Source: Lolium rigidum (lineage: Eukaryota; Streptophyta; Magnoliopsida; Poales; Poaceae). Taken from it: a stretch of 64,000 bases of DNA. The stretch covers positions 260,406,736 to 260,470,735 of the forward strand of contig NC_061508.1 of the NCBI RefSeq assembly GCF_022539505.1, written 5' to 3'. The notes under the pieces were generated by a model. It was not told where the DNA came from. It did not search any database and saw only the letters and a program-made list of their open reading frames with translations. A program made the position numbers and the translations under genes. Positions 10,829 to 23,223 of the stretch are shown piece by piece (within the stretch, counting starts at the first letter, position 1; each line of letters begins with the position of its first letter).

Positions 10829-11807
10829 TGATATAACGCCAATGAAACACCGTTCCACTAGTATTATATCGCTCAGAGTGGTACAACAGAAACATATGCG
10901 GGTCCAAGGCATGTCTATAGAATTACACCATTGATTCTATTACATAAGATCATCACAGCCTCCTACTTTACAATGAGGTAAAGCTGCAAATGAACTCCAG
11001 AAGAATGACTCGTAGTCTAGTCTTATCACGAACTCTATTTGTAGAGTATTTAACTAGCTATAGAGGCTAAGAATAGATTCTAGCTAAATAGGAGCTAGGT
11101 TTAGGAAACAAGTTCCTTTCTATTGCTAAGCTAGGTTTTTATCATTGTTGGATATGGTGTTTGTCTCTTCTGACAGGTTCCTGTCTCTTGAAGTAGTTGT
11201 TGACTCCTCGATCTTCAAGTTGCACCGTAGATCCTCCTTCGATGCCTCCATATATAAGCAGGGGATTTAAGAGTGGTATGAGTACGAGCGTACTCAACAA
11301 GTTCATTATAGGAAAGAGGTGTTTAATGCACTAGCTACGGCATCAGACCAGAAAGTCTAATACCAATGCAGGTTTTCATAATCATTTCTTCAAAAGGTTG
11401 TTTTTATTCAGAAGAACTATGTCCGTCAGCCTTCACCGGTTTACTAGAACTTCATGGAGTTCCTTTCCGGCAGCGTTCGCAGTTCCATATCCCGGAACAG
11501 GGAGTGACAGGTCACGAATCATTACACTCTGCAGAGGTGTGTTGCTTTACCCATAAGAGATCTTAACCTTGGTGCCAACCGGGCTCGAGTTTCCCGTCCG
11601 CACTTCCTTTGGTGTGAGGCCCGGTATAAGGTCATATCCAATCATATTCCTCCGCTACCTCGCACACCCACCCTTTGTTGCATACCCCGACCCTGGGTCC
11701 TCGCCGGTCCTCTTATACCAATTAAGGATGGACCCCGACCACGATGACAGTCTGGGATCGAACCAAACTACTTTGCCGATAGCTGCAACCCATCATAGAC
11801 CGCAATA

Positions 11808-11938
11808 CCGTGGGGAACTTATGGCTTCCCCAGCCTACCGCTTGCGCTTCGGGCGACAAGTGTCTACGGACTATGCCGTGGGGAACTTATGGCTTCCCCA
11901 GCCTACCGCTTGCCCCCTAGGAGTACAAGTGTCTACGG
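11808..11938. repeat. 68-bp tandem duplication in the long LTR-like unit
   Basis: ccgtggggaacttatggctt starts at 11808 and again at 11876. Both units end caagtgtctacgg. The second copy differs mainly near cttgccccctagga. Confidence 0.8.
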
Positions 11939-14900
11939 TAAAGCACGTCCGTTGATGTACAAGAGGTGGAAATACGATTGACTATTCCGTCCCACTCCAG
12001 ATCTTATGGTTAACACGGGTATTACAGCACAAGAATCACTGGACGACATTTGTTGTTTAATCCTAGATGGATATAAACCCTTGCAATGGAACCTCCACCA
12101 TATCAACACAATCCATTGTTCCATTGCCCACCACTTAGTCATATTCATAGTTATGAAAATAGTGGTTTTGCTTTTTATGCAATAGTGATAAACATAGTAC
12201 TTTGTAAGTAATTTGGTAAAAATACTCGAATGACATGAGCAAGTGATGAACTTGCCTTTCTTGACTGCAAGATTATGCAGGCAAGGTCTTCGATACGCAA
12301 TAACTCCAAATTCTGATTTAGCATCATCGTCCGGTAAGGACGATGTTTAAAAGATTGGCAAGGATGCAATAATGCATAAGTATGAGATGCAATCGCTCTA
12401 AGCGTGATCTAACCTCGATGATTTAGGATTAGTGAGTTGAAATGATTTGTTTAAATTGTGTTGCACTTTTAGAGTGGTTCACAAACAAGGTTCTTTATTA
12501 AGGTTTGATTACTTGGGATTATAAACAAGTTATATAGTAAAGCATAGTAATCAATGTAGCACACAAGGAATGATAATTGACATAATGTTAATATGTAAAG
12601 AACAGTTGTCAGTTTTAGTACTATATGGTATGGTTAATGGTTATTTATCATATACTTCAAAAGAATACTTTTTGAAGAACATGTTCTTTAATAAAGTACA
12701 AGTATGATAATTAGGGTTGTGGAGTTCTATGGTTTACTATGGTTCTAATTGGTTCTAAAGTAAGGATTAGATGGATCACAACAAGGTTGGATTCATCAAT
12801 AGCTAGAACTTGTAAGGGTTGAGCTAAGCTTAAGCATCTTAAGCAATTAACTACACATGGTGCTATCAAGGTTGGTTATATCTTACTGGTGATAGATGGA
12901 TATTGTCTATAGGTCCTATTAGGCAGGGTTGATGATGATTCTCTGTTTACGTCAAAAGAATAACTTTTGAAGAACATACTTCTTAAGTAATAAGAAGTAT
13001 TGGAATTAGGGTTGAGGTGGTCTAGGTTTTACTATTGGATCTATTAAGTCTTGAATAATTGGCTTCTAAATAGGATGGTTCATAATTATGAAGTACTTGT
13101 AGGGTTTAGTGGACTATGGTTATGTAATGACAAATATTGGGCATAGATGCTATTGGAGTTCATCACAGTGGTGTGATGCTAATTAAGGTTAATTAAGGAT
13201 GAGATCCTTGGTGATAGGGACTAGGTTTGATCCTACTTGAGCATCTAGATTCTATTAGGATGAACACATGGAATACCATTTTATTAGTGAGAGGTCTCTA
13301 TTATTTTATGAAGACATGACAAGTATTTGGTTGCTACTATGGATTTATGAATGCAAAGAAAGTATCATGATCACATGTTCTAACCTAGGGTTAGGGTTAG
13401 AAGCAAATTAGGTTTCACATCTATTAATGGAGATAGGGTTCCTAATGGAATCAGGGCTTTAGTGTTCACATTAAATTATGAAACCATAATGTTATTTATA
13501 ATGGAACTAGGGTTTCATAATTACTATTTAGTTTTTAGGTTAATAACTTCATTATAAAGTTGAAGTTATTAATAACTTTGGAATAAGAATAATATTGGAT
13601 TTGGCATTTTATTATATTTAAAGATTTTAATAATTAAGGTAATTATTAATCAGGGTTTAAATCCCTCTAATAAGGATTTAACAAGATAATAGATAAAGAA
13701 AATTAATTTTAAGGTTTTCTTTATTTGTTTAATGGTTTTTTACTAAATTTGGAGGTTTTCATAATTATTGAATTTTGATTGAATTTAGAATTAAAAGATA
13801 AGGCTTAAATAGCAAGTATTAAATAATTGAATTATTATTAAAAATAGAAATTTCATTTTATATTTTTATTGGATAGAGTTTACTGTTATAAGAATTTTGA
13901 TATCTTATATTTTATTTTTCTGAGCTTTTATGAATTTTCTAGGTATTTGCAAAGTTTCAGTAATTATGAGATTTAAATTTAAAACGAAATCACTACATCT
14001 ACCCGGACAGAACATACCCACAGTCTATGACTGGTGGGGTCTGTCCACCTCATCTGCCACGGGGCATTTGACCAGGTCAAAATCGCCACCGTGGCGTCGG
14101 GGCTGCTGGCCGGCGGCAATTGGCGATGGTCGCCGGTGCTAGGGCGTTCCCGCGGGCGCGTGCAGGGGCGCGTTGGAAAGTACTCGCCGAGACGAAGCTA
14201 GTGGTGGCGGCGCCACCCCCTAATGGTCACCGGAGCGGTGGCGGCGGTGATGCCCGACGGCGGCGCTCATAGGCGTTCGGCGCTACGGCGATGCAGAGGG
14301 TTAGGGAGAGGGCTAGCAGGCGTTGGGGATTCAGTGGCTCACCGTGAGCATGATGGAAGCGACGGCATGGTCGGAGACGGCCTGGTTCGCCGGAATTGGT
14401 TGATGCCGACGCCGGAGAAGACGATGTCATCGGCGTCGATTTCGGGCACCCCAACTCGATTCCTCCCGTGGGCGTAGCTTGTCGAGGACAGTGGTCATGG
14501 TGGTGTGCTCGGTTTGGCTCGAGGAGGCCTCGTTCATCGGCGATAATGGAGACTGGGGCGACCAGGGTTTCGGCATGGATGTACTTGAAGCGGAAAGAAA
14601 AGAGAACGGAGCTAGGTCTTCGTCTAGATTTTTATAGGGCTCCAGAGACGAGCCTCGTCACGAGGAGCTCTGAGAAGTCGACAGCGAGAGAGAGGAGGAA
14701 GGGCACGGCGTCGTGCTGGCCGGCATGCGTTTGGAGAGGATGAGGACGACTTCATCCCGAGATATTTAGACGAAGGGGTATGTGGGCTGGTTTGGGCTGC
14801 AGCTTGGTCCAATTGTTGGGCTGCTGCTGGGCTGCTCGGCTAGGTAAGTTTTTCTCCTCTTTTTCTTTTCTGTCTTTATTTTTTCTGTTTTATATTTTCT

Positions 14901-15364
14901 ATTTGAATTTATATTTGAACTCAATTCTGTTTGCAGATATTACATTTATGTTGATTCAATAAAAAATTAGTTTTCTGACGATTATTCCCCAATTCTATTT
15001 AAACAATTATTTTGAATGATATTATATTGCATATTTATGAATTAATTCAATATAGAAATTAGACATGAATTTATATTCTCACTTTTATTTCCTTTTTATT
15101 AGGACTTCAATTCAATTTAGAAGTATGAGACTTGATGCTTTCATCTCAAAGTATTTCAGGGATTGTTATTATGTCTTGGTTTCCATTTGAGGAATTAATC
15201 ACTTGCATATTATTTCATGTGAGCAATATTTTATTAGGGTTTTGTAGGTTTGATGATAACTCAAATTCAAGGTTATCATTAGTATTATATTTTAAATATA
15301 ACCTAAAATCCTAGAGTAGACATTACTCTCCTCAAGGTTGGGCTTTATTTACAGAGATAAGTGG

Positions 15365-15369
15365 TTGAT
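15365..15369. repeat. Target-site duplication ttgat, left copy
   Basis: ttgat immediately precedes the left LTR (TGATACG at 15370). It is repeated at 37000-37004 immediately after the right LTR ends. This proves that the two LTRs bound one insertion. Confidence 0.9.
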
Positions 15370-17014
15370 TGATACGTCTCCGACGTATCGATAATTTCTT
15401 ATGTTCCATGCCACATTATTGATGATATCTACATGTTATATGCACATTTTATGTCATATTTATGCGTTTTCTGGAACTAACCTATTGACGAGATGCCGAA
15501 AGGCCAGTTGCTGTTTTCTGCTGTTTTTGGTTTCAGAAATCCTAGTAACGAAATATTCTCGGAATTGGACGAAATCAACGCCCGGAAGCATCCAGAACAC
15601 CCGAGAGCCGCCAGAGGGGGGCCACAGGGCCCCCAGATGATAGGGTGGCGCGGCCCACCCCCTGGCCGCGCGGCCCTATGGTGTCACCGCCTCGTTGACC
15701 TTCTGACGCCGCCTCTTCGCCTATATAAAGGTCCCAGACCTAAAACCTCGATACGAAAAAGCCACGGTACGAGAAACCTTCCAGAGTCGCCGCCATCGCG
15801 AAGCCAAGATCTGGGGGACAGGAGTCTCTGTTCCGGCACGCCGCCGGGACGGGGAAGTGCCCCCGGAAGGCTCCTCCATCGACACCACCGCCATGTTCAT
15901 CAACGCTGCTGTCTCCCATGAGGAGGGAGTAGTTCTCCATCGAGGCTCGGGGCTGTACCAGTAGCTATATATGTGGTTAATCTCTCTCCTATGTACTTCA
16001 ATACAATAATCTCATGAGCTGCCTTACATGATTGAGATTCATATGATGATGCTTGTAATCTAGATGTCATTATATGCTAGTCAAGTGGATTTTACTTATG
16101 TGATCTCCGGAGACTCCTTGTCCCACGTGTGTAAAGGTGACAGTGTGTGCACCGTGTGAGTCTCTTAGGCTATATTTCACAGAATACTTATTCACTGTTA
16201 TGAATGGCATAGTGAAGTGCTTATTTATATCTCTTTATGATTGCAATGTGTTTTGTATCACAATTTATCCATGTGCTACTCTAGTGATGTTATTAAAGTA
16301 GTTTATTCCTCCCGCACGGTGTAATGGTGACAGTGTGTGCATCCGTGTTAGTACTTGGCGTAGGCTATGATTGTGATCTCTTGTAGATTATGAAGTTAAC
16401 TATTGCTATGATGGTATTGATGTGATCTATTCCTCCTACATGGTGTGAAGGTGACAGTGTGCATGCTGTGTTAGTACTTGGTTTAGTCGTGTTGATCTTT
16501 CATGCGCTCTAAGGTTATTTAAATATGAACATTGAATTGTGGAGCTTGTTAACTCCGGCATTGAGGGTTCGTGTAATCCTACGCAATGTGTTCATCATCC
16601 AACAAGAGAGTGTAGAGTATGCATTTATCTATTCTGTTATGTGATCAATGTTGAGAGTGTCCACTAGTGAAAGTGTAATCCCTAGGCCTTGTTCCTAAAT
16701 ATCGCTATCGCTGCTTGTTTATCGTTTCTATTGCGTTGCTACTACTTGCGTTACTACTGCTCATACTTATTCATACCACCTGTATTTCACTATCTCTTCG
16801 CCGAACTAGTGCACCTATTAGGTGTGTTGGGGACACAAGAGACTTCTTGCTTTGTGGTTGCTGGGTTGCATGAGAGGGATATCTTTGACCTCTTCCTCCC
16901 TGAGTTCGATAAACCTTGGGTGATCCACTTAAGGGAAACTTGCTCCTGTTCTACAAACCTCTGCTCTTGGAGGCCCAACACTGTCTACAAGAATAGAAGC
17001 TCCCGTAGACATCA
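15370..17014 (+). repeat. Left LTR of the outer retrotransposon
   Basis: This 1,645-bp LTR has TATA-like tatataaagg at 15723-15732. It contains three copies of a gtgaaggtgacagtgtg-like phrase (about 16130, 16320 and 16450). Relative to the right LTR it lacks 17 bp near 15587 and shows scattered substitutions and small indels. Confidence 0.92.
15723..15730 (+). promoter_or_regulatory. TATA box in the left LTR
   Basis: tatataaa follows cgcctcttcgcc and is conserved in the right LTR at about 35716. It is the likely transcription start region of the retrotransposon RNA. Confidence 0.6.
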
Positions 17015-17024
17015 AGCTATTTTC

Positions 17025-17042
17025 TGGCGCCGTTGCCGGGGA
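17025..17042 (+). promoter_or_regulatory. Primer binding site, tRNA-Asp type
   Basis: tggcgccgttgccgggga lies 10 nt after the left LTR. It is complementary to the 3' end of plant tRNA-Asp, as in Athila-like elements. It would prime minus-strand DNA synthesis. Confidence 0.88.
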
Positions 17043-17174
17043 GGAAAGGTAAAAGGTACTCACACTCTGGATCTTGGCTACTAAGCTATTTTCGCCGTTG
17101 TAAATACTCGAAGCTATTTCCTTTAGATCCTGCAATTGCATCTTTTTGTTTCTTGTTTACACTAGTTAGGCATA

Positions 17175-17894
17175 ATGGAGAACAATGAGCTTCTTATTCT
17201 ATTTCCCGATTTAAGACATGGATGGTTTGATCCGAAAATTAAAAAACCCATGGAACATATTAGCATGAATACTTTGAATACCATTGTTGCTAATGATATG
17301 GAAAATTCTAAGCTTGGGGAAGCTGGTTTTCATGATCTTTTTAGTCCCCCAAGCATTGAGGAGAAAATTTTCTTTGATGATACTTTGCCTCCCATATATG
17401 ATGATTATAATGATAGTGGTCTTTTGGTGCCACCTACTATAGAGAGTAAATTTTGTTGTGATTATACTATGCCTCCTACACTTGATGAGAATAATAATGA
17501 TAGCTACTTTGTTGAATTTGCTCCCACTACAACTAATAAAATTGATTATGCTTATGTTGGGAGTAGTAATAATTTTATGCATGAGACTCATGATAAGAAT
17601 GCTTTATGTGATAGTTATATTGTTGAGTTTGCTCATGATGTTACTGAAAGTTATTATGAGAGAGGAAAATATGGTTGTAGAAGTTTTCATGTTACTAAAA
17701 CACCTCTCTATGTGCTGAAATTTTTGAAGCTACACTTGTTTTATCTTCCTATGCTTGTCACTTTGCTCTTCATGAACTTGTTTATTTACAAGATTCCTAT
17801 GCACAGGAAGCATGTTAGACTTAAATGTGTTTTGAATTTGCCTCTTGATGCTCTCTTTTGCTTCAAATGCTATTTCTTGCGAGTGCATCATTAA
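17175..17894 (+). CDS. 239-residue ORF of the non-autonomous outer retrotransposon
   Basis: This intact frame starts MENNELLILFPDLRH, 130 nt after the primer binding site. The first 170 residues are acidic and rich in Asn, Asp and Tyr, with repeated short phrases such as FDDTLPPIYDD, DYTMPPTLDE and SYIVEFAHD, suggesting internal duplication. The C-terminal 60 residues are hydrophobic and cysteine-rich (LHLFYLPMLVTLLFMNLF) and could form a membrane segment. It lies where gag would sit but has no gag motif, zinc knuckle or protease that I recognise. It is probably an element-encoded protein of unknown function and not a host gene. Confidence 0.6.
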   Translation: MENNELLILFPDLRHGWFDPKIKKPMEHISMNTLNTIVANDMENSKLGEAGFHDLFSPPSIEEKIFFDDTLPPIYDDYNDSGLLVPPTIESKFCCDYTMPPTLDENNNDSYFVEFAPTTTNKIDYAYVGSSNNFMHETHDKNALCDSYIVEFAHDVTESYYERGKYGCRSFHVTKTPLYVLKFLKLHLFYLPMLVTLLFMNLFIYKIPMHRKHVRLKCVLNLPLDALFCFKCYFLRVHH

Positions 17895-18527
17895 AACTGC
17901 TGAGCCCATCTTAATGGCTAAAAAGAAAGAACTTCTTGGGAGATAACCCATGTGTTATTTTGCTATAGTACTTTGTTTTATATTTGTGTCTTGGAAGTTG
18001 TTTACTAATGTAGCAACCTCTCCTTATCTTAGTTTTGTGTTTTGTTGTGCCAAGTAAAGTCGTTGATAGAAAGGTTGATACTAGATTTGGATTACTGCGC
18101 AGTTTCAGATTTCTTTGCTGTCACGAATTTCGACCTGCCTCCCTGTAGGTAGCTCAGAAAATTAAGCCAATTTACGTGCATGATCCTCAGATATGTACGC
18201 AACTTTCATTCAATTTGGGAATTTTCATTTGAGCAAGTCTGGTGCCTCAATAAAATCCATCTTTACGGACTGTTCTGTTTTGACAGATTCTGCCTTTTAT
18301 TTCGCATTGCCTCTTTTGCTATGGTGGATGAATTTCTTTGTTCCATTAATGTCCAGTAGCTTTATGCAATGTCCAGAAGTGTTAAGAATGATTGTGTCAC
18401 CTCTGAACATGTTAATTTTTATTGTGCACTAACCCTCTAATGAGTTGTTTCGAGTTTGGTGTGGAGGAAGTTTTCAAGGGTCAGGAGAGGAGGATGATAT
18501 ACTATGATCAAAAAGAGTGAAAGCTCT

Positions 18528-18597
18528 AAGCTTGGGGATGCCCCGGTGGTTCATCCCTGCATATTTCAAGAAGACTCAAGCATCTAAGCTTGGGGAT
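18528..18597 (+). repeat. Internal copies of the polypurine-tract motif
   Basis: taagcttggggatgc at 18528-18542 is identical to the 15 nt directly upstream of the right LTR (35331-35345). A shorter copy, taagcttggggat, lies at 18585-18597. These could be additional plus-strand priming sites or remnants of an internal duplication. Confidence 0.6.
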
Positions 18598-20320
18598 TCC
18601 CAAGGCATCCCCTTCTTCATCGACAAATTATCAGGTTCCTTCTCTTGAAACTATATTTTTATTCGGCCACATCTTATGTACTTTACTTGGAGCGTCTGTT
18701 TATTTTTGTTTTTTGTTTGAATAAATGCTTGTGTGGGAGAGAGACACGCTCCGCTGGTTCATATGAACACATGTGTTCTTAGCTTTTAATGTTCATGGCG
18801 AAGGTTGAAACTGCTTCGTTAATTGTTATATGGTTGGAAACGGGAAATGATACATGTAGTAAATTGCTATAATGTCTTGGACAATGTGATACTTGGCAAT
18901 TGTTGTGCTCATGTTTAAGCTCTTGCATCATATACTTTGCACCCATTAATGAAGAAATACATAGAGCATGCTAAAATTTGGTTTGCATATTTGGTCTCTC
19001 TAAAGTCTAGATAATTTCTAGTATTGAGTTTGAACAACAAGGAAGACGGTGTAGAGTCTTATAATGTTTACAATATGTCTTTTATGTGAGTTTTGCTGCA
19101 CCGGTTCATCCTTGTGTTTGTTTCAAATAACCTTGCTAGCCTAAACCTTGTATCGAGAGGGAATACTTCTCATGCATCCAAAATCCTTGAGCCAACCACT
19201 ATGCCATTTGTGTCCACCATACCTACCTACTACATGGTATTTCTCCGCCATTCCAAAGTAAATTGCTTGAGTGCTACCTTTAAAATTCTATCATTCGCCT
19301 TTACAATATATAGCTCATGGGACAAAATAGCCTAAAAACTATTGTGGTATTGAATATGTACTTATGCACTTTATCTCTTATTAAGTTGCTTGTTGTGCGA
19401 TAACCATGCTTCTGGGGACGCCATCAACTACTCTTTGCTGAATATCATGTGAGTTGCTATGCATGTCCGTCTTGTCTGAAGTAAGAGAGATCTACCACTT
19501 TATTGGTTAGAGCATGCATATTGTTAGAGAAGAACATTGGGCCGCTAACTAAAGCCATGAATCATGGTGGAAGTTTCAGTGTGGACAACTAAATCCTCAA
19601 TCTCATATGAGAACATTAACTGTTGCTACATGCTTATGCATTAAATAGGAGTCCATTATCTGTTGTCTATGTTGTCCCGGTATGGATGTCTAAGTTGAGA
19701 ATAATCAAAAGCGAGAAATCCAAAATGCGAGCTTTCTCCTTAGACCTTTGTACAAGGCGGCATGGAGGTACCCCTTTGTGACACTTGGTTAAAACATGTG
19801 TATTGCGATGATCCGGTAGTCCAAGCTAATTAGGACAAGGTGCGGGCACTATTAGTATAGTATGCATGAGGCTTGCAACTTGTAAGATATAATTTACATG
19901 ATACATATGCTTTATTACTACCGTTGACAAAATTGTTTCATGTTTTCAAAATAAAAGCTCTAGCACAAATATAGCAATCGATGCTTTCCTCTTTGAAGGA
20001 CCATTCTTTTACTTTTATGTTGAGTCAGTTCACCTATCTCTCTCCACCTCAAGAAGCAAACACTTGTGTGAACTGTGCATTGATTCCTACATACTTGCAT
20101 ATTGCACTTGTTATATTACTCTATGTTGACAATTATCCATGAGATATACATGTTACAAGTTGAAAGCAACCGCTGAAACTTAATCTTCCTTTGTGTTGCT
20201 TCAATATCTTTACTTTGATTTATTGCTTTATGAGTTAACTCTTATGCAAGACTTATTGATGCTTGTCTTGAAGTACTATTCATGAAAAGTCTTTGCTTTA
20301 TGATTCACTTGTTTACTCAT
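18598..20320 (+). other. Non-coding interior of the outer retrotransposon
   Basis: AT-rich sequence with no open frame of note and no gag or pol domain. It stops abruptly at 20320 (gtttactcat), where the LTR of gypsy A begins. Outer-element sequence resumes after the gap at 35214. Confidence 0.6.
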
Positions 20321-20705
20321 TGACAAGGTATCAACTTGTCAATGCCTATGGATTGTAGGCTAGGGTTTAGTTGGAAGTAGAGGGCAAGTAGATCTCGAAG
20401 GTTTCAGCCGAAAAGTACTCGACGATTATGAAAACTAGGATTTGTAGACAATGATTCGATGATCTCTGCGTCCCTCGACTCCCCCTTATATAGGAGGCGG
20501 AGCCGAGGGATTCGTGCCGTACAAGTTACAAAGTCCGGGAAGGTTTCAAATTCATCCCGTAATATTACAAATAAGACTTTCTATTACAACTCTAACTTTC
20601 CTTAATAACATCTTGGGCTTCCGAATCTCCTTATTCTTCGAGTAGTGGGCCTTCAATAAACCCCGGGTACTATCTTCGGCAGGCCCATTAGGGATGCCTA
20701 TGTCA
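20321..20705 (-). repeat. LTR of gypsy element A (3' LTR, minus orientation)
   Basis: This 385-bp LTR runs TGACAAGG to CTATGTCA. It is the same length and family as the LTR at 55224-55608 in the LINE. On the minus strand it is preceded by the polypurine-like gggggctac (20706-20714), which marks it as the 3' LTR of an element extending to the right. Confidence 0.88.
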
Positions 20706-21956
20706 GTAGCCCCCGAGATTTTGCTTGAATCGTAGAGTCAGGGAAAATCTCCACTGTTTTGTTTTTACTCGACAACTTAAACTTTTCTATATTTCTTCAT
20801 ATAAATTTCTATATTGTGCAGGGATAATGGTAGTTGGGGCTAGTTCATCTGACGGATCAGGTACTAGTTAACTGCTCTAGTGGCAATCCGCAAAAACCTA
20901 CTTAAAAATCACGTCCCTGGACATGATTTCGGGATACTGGTGTAAACTTCGACAGGTGTCGCTTAAGGTCTTACCATTCTGTCGAGTCCCAGTCATATTT
21001 ATCGGGTACCTAACGCGTCCGTTAGGATTTTTCTTCGTATCTGTTGATACGGATAAAAGTAGAAAACCAACGTCAGAGACGGCGACACGCCTCACAGAAT
21101 AGATCTGGGGTCTTACCTTCGCAAAGTTTTGCGGCATTCAGAAATTGATCGCAACTTCGGCGTTCTGAGAATATATTGTCGAGTGCTTATTTGGCTGATG
21201 GAATGACACATTTTATCGAGTCACGGATGACTTATATTGCTCTCCCGATGGGAGTATATGCAGAGTTATTTATAACTCGAAATATACTTTCTTGCTTTTC
21301 TATGTTTCTTCTTCTCATTCCGACTTTTTTTTTTTATAATTTCATCGGGTACGCGAACAGCGTTCCCGATGGGAGTAGCCCCCGAGGCTACAGCCAAGGA
21401 CTTGTGCTTGGTTGTAGGCTCCACGCTATATGCCGCTATATTTTCTTTTCTCTCCCGAAGCTTTATATTTTCTCGGGTGCGCGAACAGCGCTCCCGATGG
21501 GAGTAGCCCCCGAGGCTATGAACAAATATTTGTATTTGATCATAGGCTCACACCATTTCTATCTTGTCTTTATTGAACTCTTCATTTTTCCAAAGTAGCC
21601 CCCGAGCATTTGTTCAAAAACTTGTATTTGATCAAAAGCTCTCGAATACTTTTTCATGTCGCCTTTTAATGCAGCTGTTAAGCCGAATTTTTATCCTGTC
21701 AAGGTGACGTTATTGCTGACGATAGCCACGATTATTAATCAAAAATTTGCGACAAGTCTTTTCTCGCTGCCATGCGGGCCCAATTGATCCACTATCTTGA
21801 CACGTCGTGCAAGTGGGGGACACATGTCCTCCGCTTTTTCTGGCGTACGTACCGTAACTTCTCCATTATTAAGTTACTTTTTTACCCCTGTTGTCACGTG
21901 GCTATCATCTGTCACACATTTTCCTTATCCAACGGTCCGTCGTTTCACCGCACCCC

Positions 21957-21964
21957 TATATAAG
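21957..21964 (+). promoter_or_regulatory. TATA box of the antisense gene of element A
   Basis: tatataag lies 128 bp upstream of an ATG at 22092 on the plus strand, antisense to the retrotransposon. The layout matches the antisense gene of element B (TATA at 22872). Confidence 0.5.
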
Positions 21965-22091
21965 ATTATCTTCTTCCTCCTCGGACACTTCCGCTCACGC
22001 CGTCCTTCTTCTCTCATCTGCGAATTCCCTCCTGCGATCCACAAGCTCTTAAGCTCCTCGCCTCCACACTGCAAATCCTGCGCCATTGTTG

Positions 22092-22209
22092 ATGCCTCCG
22101 CGCCGTTTGACGAGGCACAGCACACCGGAATCCTCCATGGCCGCTGCGGATCTTGGGGCGGCGGAGTGGGAAATGTCGTTGCCTAATCGACGGTACCTCG
22201 GAGGAGACA
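22092..22209 (+). pseudogene. Start of the antisense ORF of element A, truncated
   Basis: The frame opens MPPRRLTRHSTPESSMAAAD and continues about 39 codons before running into the LTR of element B. It is placed like the antisense gene of Tat-lineage gypsy elements. No domain is identifiable in so short a piece. Confidence 0.45.
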
Positions 22210-22512
22210 TGGAGAGTCCTAGCCGGAATACAAGTTGCCTAACTACGGTACAATGTCTTGCCGTGTACGTCAAGGATCCGCCTTCCTCCAAGTACGTGCT
22301 GGATCCGGATACTTCATGGGCCGTCACGGATCCGGCCTCCTTCGTAGGTCGGTAGAGATCCGGCTTCAGTTCCTGGGCTGGACTTCATCCTTCAGGATCT
22401 ACAGCAACTGGGCCGCCCGATGGGCCACATGCCTCACCACCATCTATGGGCCACCCGGGCTTGCCGGATCTAGGCCATGCCGTTGATATACCCATAAAGT
22501 ATACCCACAACA
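22210..22512 (-). repeat. 3' LTR of gypsy element B
   Basis: On the minus strand it starts TGTTGTGGGTATAC at 22512, directly after the polypurine-like cgggggctac (22513-22522). It can end CTCTCCA at 22210, preceded on the plus strand by agaca as a possible target duplication. The left boundary is less sure than the right one, because the LTR might be truncated. The partner LTR is hidden by the gap at 35114. Confidence 0.6.
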
Positions 22513-22871
22513 GTAGCCCCCGAAGTTCTCCGAGATTCATCATTCCTCCGACTTCATTCAGCTCGGATCCGAAGAGAATCTTGAAGAGCTTCAAAAACTT
22601 CTACTTGATTCCGGGTTCATTCACTCGGAACTCCTTCGTCTTCAAATTAGGTATCGCAACGGAGATTCCGTTTTTCCCGCGCACAACCTCCTTTTTTCCC
22701 GCGCTAAATTTTCGCAGATGCAAATCTTTAGCCGGAAATTTCGGGAGCGCATGGTTAAATTACCTCCACGTCGTTTTACCGCATTTGACCTAAGACACGT
22801 GTCATTCATCCAACGGTGCGACCGTTCCGTTTCCACCGTTGGATCCGAATCCCGAATCTCCGCGCGTGGCC

Positions 22872-22879
22872 TATAAATA
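22872..22879 (+). promoter_or_regulatory. TATA box of the antisense gene of element B
   Basis: tataaata lies in a GC-rich promoter-like context (gcgcgtggcctataaatacc), about 350 bp upstream of the first candidate ATG at 23224. It is directed along the plus strand, opposite to gag-pol. Confidence 0.6.
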
Positions 22880-23223
22880 CCCCCGCGGCTCGGTAAATCC
22901 TCATTCTTTCACCGCGTCTCACCACTTCATCTTCTTCCTCGCGCCGCGCCGCCCGATAGATCTCAACTCCGGCGAGCCTTCCGCGCGGGAGCTTCACGCG
23001 CCGCCGCCTCAAGCCTCTCCTCCAACCAAGATCGCTGCGGTTGACTGAGAAATCAACTCCGCCGCCGATTCGTGGTCATCGGAGGCTCGAAAGCCGCCAG
23101 TTTGTTGATCTCCACTTCACCGGAACTTCGCCGGACCGTCGCGCCATTGACGGTACGTGCATCGGACTTGTAGAAGAAGAAGTAGCCGTAGTATAGAATT
23201 TCCGGTTACTCAAATTAGTTCGC

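Larger units (their letters stand above)
10829..15369 (-). mobile_element. Long LTR-like unit (LARD-type), left part
   Basis: The unit begins TGATATAACG at 10829. On the minus strand this is the 3' end of a unit that starts TGTAATATCCCAG at 38798. The two pieces add to about 6.3 kb once the inserted 15370-36999 element is removed. There is no gag or pol coding sequence. AT-rich tracts with recurring gaagaacat and tagggtt words (12400-13900) alternate with a GC-rich block (14040-14760). The structure resembles the long LTRs of Sukkula-like LARD elements in cereals. It may be a solo LTR; the flanking pentamers aagtc and gcctc do not match. Confidence 0.6.
20706..22209 (-). mobile_element. 3' internal region of gypsy element A
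   Basis: This continues element A inward from its 3' LTR. It contains repeated tagcccccgag phrases (20706, 21377, 21505, 21597), a feature of Tat-lineage 3' regions. No gag-pol is seen before element B begins at about 22210, so the rest of A must lie beyond B, inside or lost at the gap 35114-35213. Confidence 0.6.
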
